A DNA stretch of 64,000 bases from assembly GCF_025211055.1 (NCBI RefSeq), contig NZ_JAOARO010000004.1:62001-126000 (forward strand), given 5' to 3'. The notes beneath the pieces were generated by a model. The model ran no database searches, was not told the origin of the DNA, and was given only the letters and a program-made list of their open reading frames with translations. Position numbers and translations under genes: made by a program. This document shows positions 62,622 through 64,000 of the stretch, in pieces; position 1 is the stretch's first letter, and each line of letters begins with the position of its first letter. The DNA comes from Vallitalea sp. (GTDB lineage: Bacteria; Bacillota; Clostridia; Lachnospirales; Vallitaleaceae).

Positions 62622-63212
62622 ATGAACGTAAATAATGTAAACCTAGAAGTTGTATCAGGAAATACTTCTCAATTTCCTGATACAGGTCTACTAGAAATTG
62701 CTTTCGCAGGAAAATCCAATGTAGGAAAATCCTCACTTATTAATGCATTAATTAACAGAAAATCCTACGCAAGAACATCCTCCCAACCTGGAAAAACACA
62801 AACTATCAATTTCTATAACATTGAAGACATACTCTACTTCGTAGACTTACCAGGATACGGTTATGCAAAAGTTTCCAAAACGGAACGGAAACGTTGGGGA
62901 AAATTCATAGAAAGCTACCTCTATAAAAGACAACAATTAAAACAAATACTATTACTAGTAGATATAAGACATGAACCAAGTAATAACGACAAAATGTTAT
63001 ATGATTGGATAGTGTATAACGGTTTTGACCCAATAGTAATCGCAACCAAACTAGACAAAATAAAAAGAAGCCAAATAGATAAACACGTAAGCATAATAAG
63101 AAAATCATTAGGTATAAAAGACCGTAATAAAATTGTTCCTTTTTCCGCAACCACAAAACAGGGAAAAGATACTCTATGGAATATAATTGATGATATAGTA
63201 GATGTTAAATAA
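62622..63212 (+). CDS. engB: Ribosome-biogenesis GTPase YihA/YsxC
   Basis: 196 residues, full length. G1 AGKSNVGKSSLINAL, G3 DLPGYGYAKVS, G4 ATKLDKIKR. It helps assemble the large ribosomal subunit and is usually essential. GGCAGGAG precedes the ATG, 16 bases after lon. Confidence 0.96.
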   Translation: MNVNNVNLEVVSGNTSQFPDTGLLEIAFAGKSNVGKSSLINALINRKSYARTSSQPGKTQTINFYNIEDILYFVDLPGYGYAKVSKTERKRWGKFIESYLYKRQQLKQILLLVDIRHEPSNNDKMLYDWIVYNGFDPIVIATKLDKIKRSQIDKHVSIIRKSLGIKDRNKIVPFSATTKQGKDTLWNIIDDIVDVK

Positions 63213-63322
63213 TTATAAAATAAAACCAATATTATTAGTATATATATTTTTTTGTTATTTGAATAAACTTATTTAGTTTTGTGCTGATATATATATAGAT
63301 TAAGGATGGATAAGAATAATTT

Positions 63323-63362
63323 AGCCAGCAATTATACTTTATGTTTAATTGCTGGCTTATTA
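63323..63362 (+). terminator. Terminator between engB and the DUF4364 gene
   Basis: AGCCAGCAATTA pairs perfectly with TAATTGCTGGCT, followed by TATTA. Confidence 0.75.
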
Positions 63363-63378
63363 AAGTGTAAATACTTAT

Positions 63379-63906
63379 TTATGACTTCAACAACTCCTCC
63401 AATATTTTCCCATAAATCACATGAGGATTTTCCTTCCAATTATCACATATCTTAAGAGCATGTTCCTTAGACACAACATTAATCTTAATTTCCATAAGTA
63501 GGTCTTTTTTCTCTTTTGCGATACAATTAACAGTAAAATCCCCATTTTTCTTAGGGTAATATTCTGCTGTTATCTCAAATTCATCTTTCAACTCTAACTT
63601 TTTATCTTTTAGATAGTTAAGTATCTCAGTACAAATACTTTCAGGTATCCTGTTTTCGAAATATTCTAACGTTTTTTTGCCATTTTCAGTAATTGAGTAT
63701 CTAGTAGAATGATTTATTACTTTGGTAGCTAATAAATTAGTTTCAACTAGTTCCGAAAAATACTGCTGTAGGGAAAAATAATTCATATATTCATGAGCTA
63801 ACAAAAATTCTGAAATCTGAGTATATGACATAGGCATGTCTAATTTCTCAATCATATAAAGAATTATTAACTTATTTACACTTAATTCATGATTTGAACC
63901 CTTCAT
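63379..63906 (-). CDS. DUF4364-family protein
   Basis: 175 residues from ATG 63906, set by AAGGAGG; the frame is open further upstream. The N-terminus is a winged-helix-like region (LSVNKLIILYMIEKLDMPMS, YTQISEFLLAHEYMNYF, RYSITENGKKTLEYFENRIP), the C-terminus a beta-rich domain. DUF4364 is widespread in Clostridia and thought to be regulatory; targets unknown. Confidence 0.85.
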   Translation of the reverse strand: MKGSNHELSVNKLIILYMIEKLDMPMSYTQISEFLLAHEYMNYFSLQQYFSELVETNLLATKVINHSTRYSITENGKKTLEYFENRIPESICTEILNYLKDKKLELKDEFEITAEYYPKKNGDFTVNCIAKEKKDLLMEIKINVVSKEHALKICDNWKENPHVIYGKILEELLKS

Positions 63907-64000
63907 ATAAACCTCCTTAATAAACCGATCTAATATGTATTTAGCTAAATATATAATATTGAATAACCACAACATATAGTGGTAAGTATATATTTAAACA

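Overview
The window is an AT-rich, gene-dense stretch of a low-GC, endospore-forming Firmicute of the class Clostridia. The evidence is the base composition, AGGAGG-type ribosome sites, GTG and TTG starts, a Tlp-type spore protein, an alpha/beta-type small acid-soluble spore protein, a GerMN-domain protein, the tig-clpP-clpX-lon-engB cluster and a DUF4364 gene. An anaerobic Lachnospirales-like (for example Vallitalea-like) host would fit, but that is a guess.

The left end (1-11.7 kb) holds the 3' part of an FtsH-type protease gene, a decayed DUF2812 gene behind a promoter with a dyad, a YcdB/SLH surface protein, a decayed NlpC/P60-type gene, an ECF sigma/anti-sigma pair, a small secreted protein, a GPH-family sugar symporter, a CapA-like lipoprotein and the Tlp spore protein.

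The centrepiece (11.8-26.05 kb) is a bacterial microcompartment locus of the coenzyme-B12-dependent 1,2-propanediol (Pdu) type. Order: DeoR regulator, class II sugar-phosphate aldolase with a C-terminal encapsulation-like helix, diol dehydratase PduCDE, reactivase PduG and PduH, adenosyltransferase PduO, CoA-acylating aldehyde dehydrogenase PduP, a zinc alcohol dehydrogenase with an N-terminal encapsulation-like helix, four BMC-H shell proteins, phosphotransacylase PduL, the PduN/EutN pentamer and a PduT-like tandem-BMC protein. The inferred pathway is fuculose- or rhamnulose-1-phosphate to lactaldehyde (plus dihydroxyacetone phosphate), then propanediol, propionaldehyde, and propanol or propionyl-CoA and propionyl phosphate. 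PduB, PduS, PduM and PduQ-type iron alcohol dehydrogenase are not seen. Three copies of an unidentified ~78-bp element with a 21-bp stem and a conserved 30-nt loop sit between genes here. Several other hairpins also lie in this operon, and a lysine-rich reading frame lies between two shell genes.

The 26-46.9 kb part is mostly housekeeping: glutamine synthetase, PspC, PrsW, GalM, a parvulin isomerase, a ROK regulator, DUF202, two YfcE-like phosphodiesterases, DUF1189, a THUMP RNA methyltransferase, a papain-like surface protease, a DHH phosphoesterase, an alpha/beta hydrolase, a NusG_II/Gx-transporter pair, an AMIN amidase, GerM, RNase PH and RdgB. A cluster of seven tRNAs (Pro, Gly, Arg, His, Gln, Lys, Leu) follows at 46.96-47.67 kb with two strong promoters.

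The right end (47.7-64 kb) has a CYTH protein, an oligopeptide ABC transporter operon (OppA-B-C-D-F, with unusual insertions in OppA and OppC), an alpha/beta spore protein, the trigger factor-ClpP-ClpX-Lon-EngB cluster and a DUF4364 gene.
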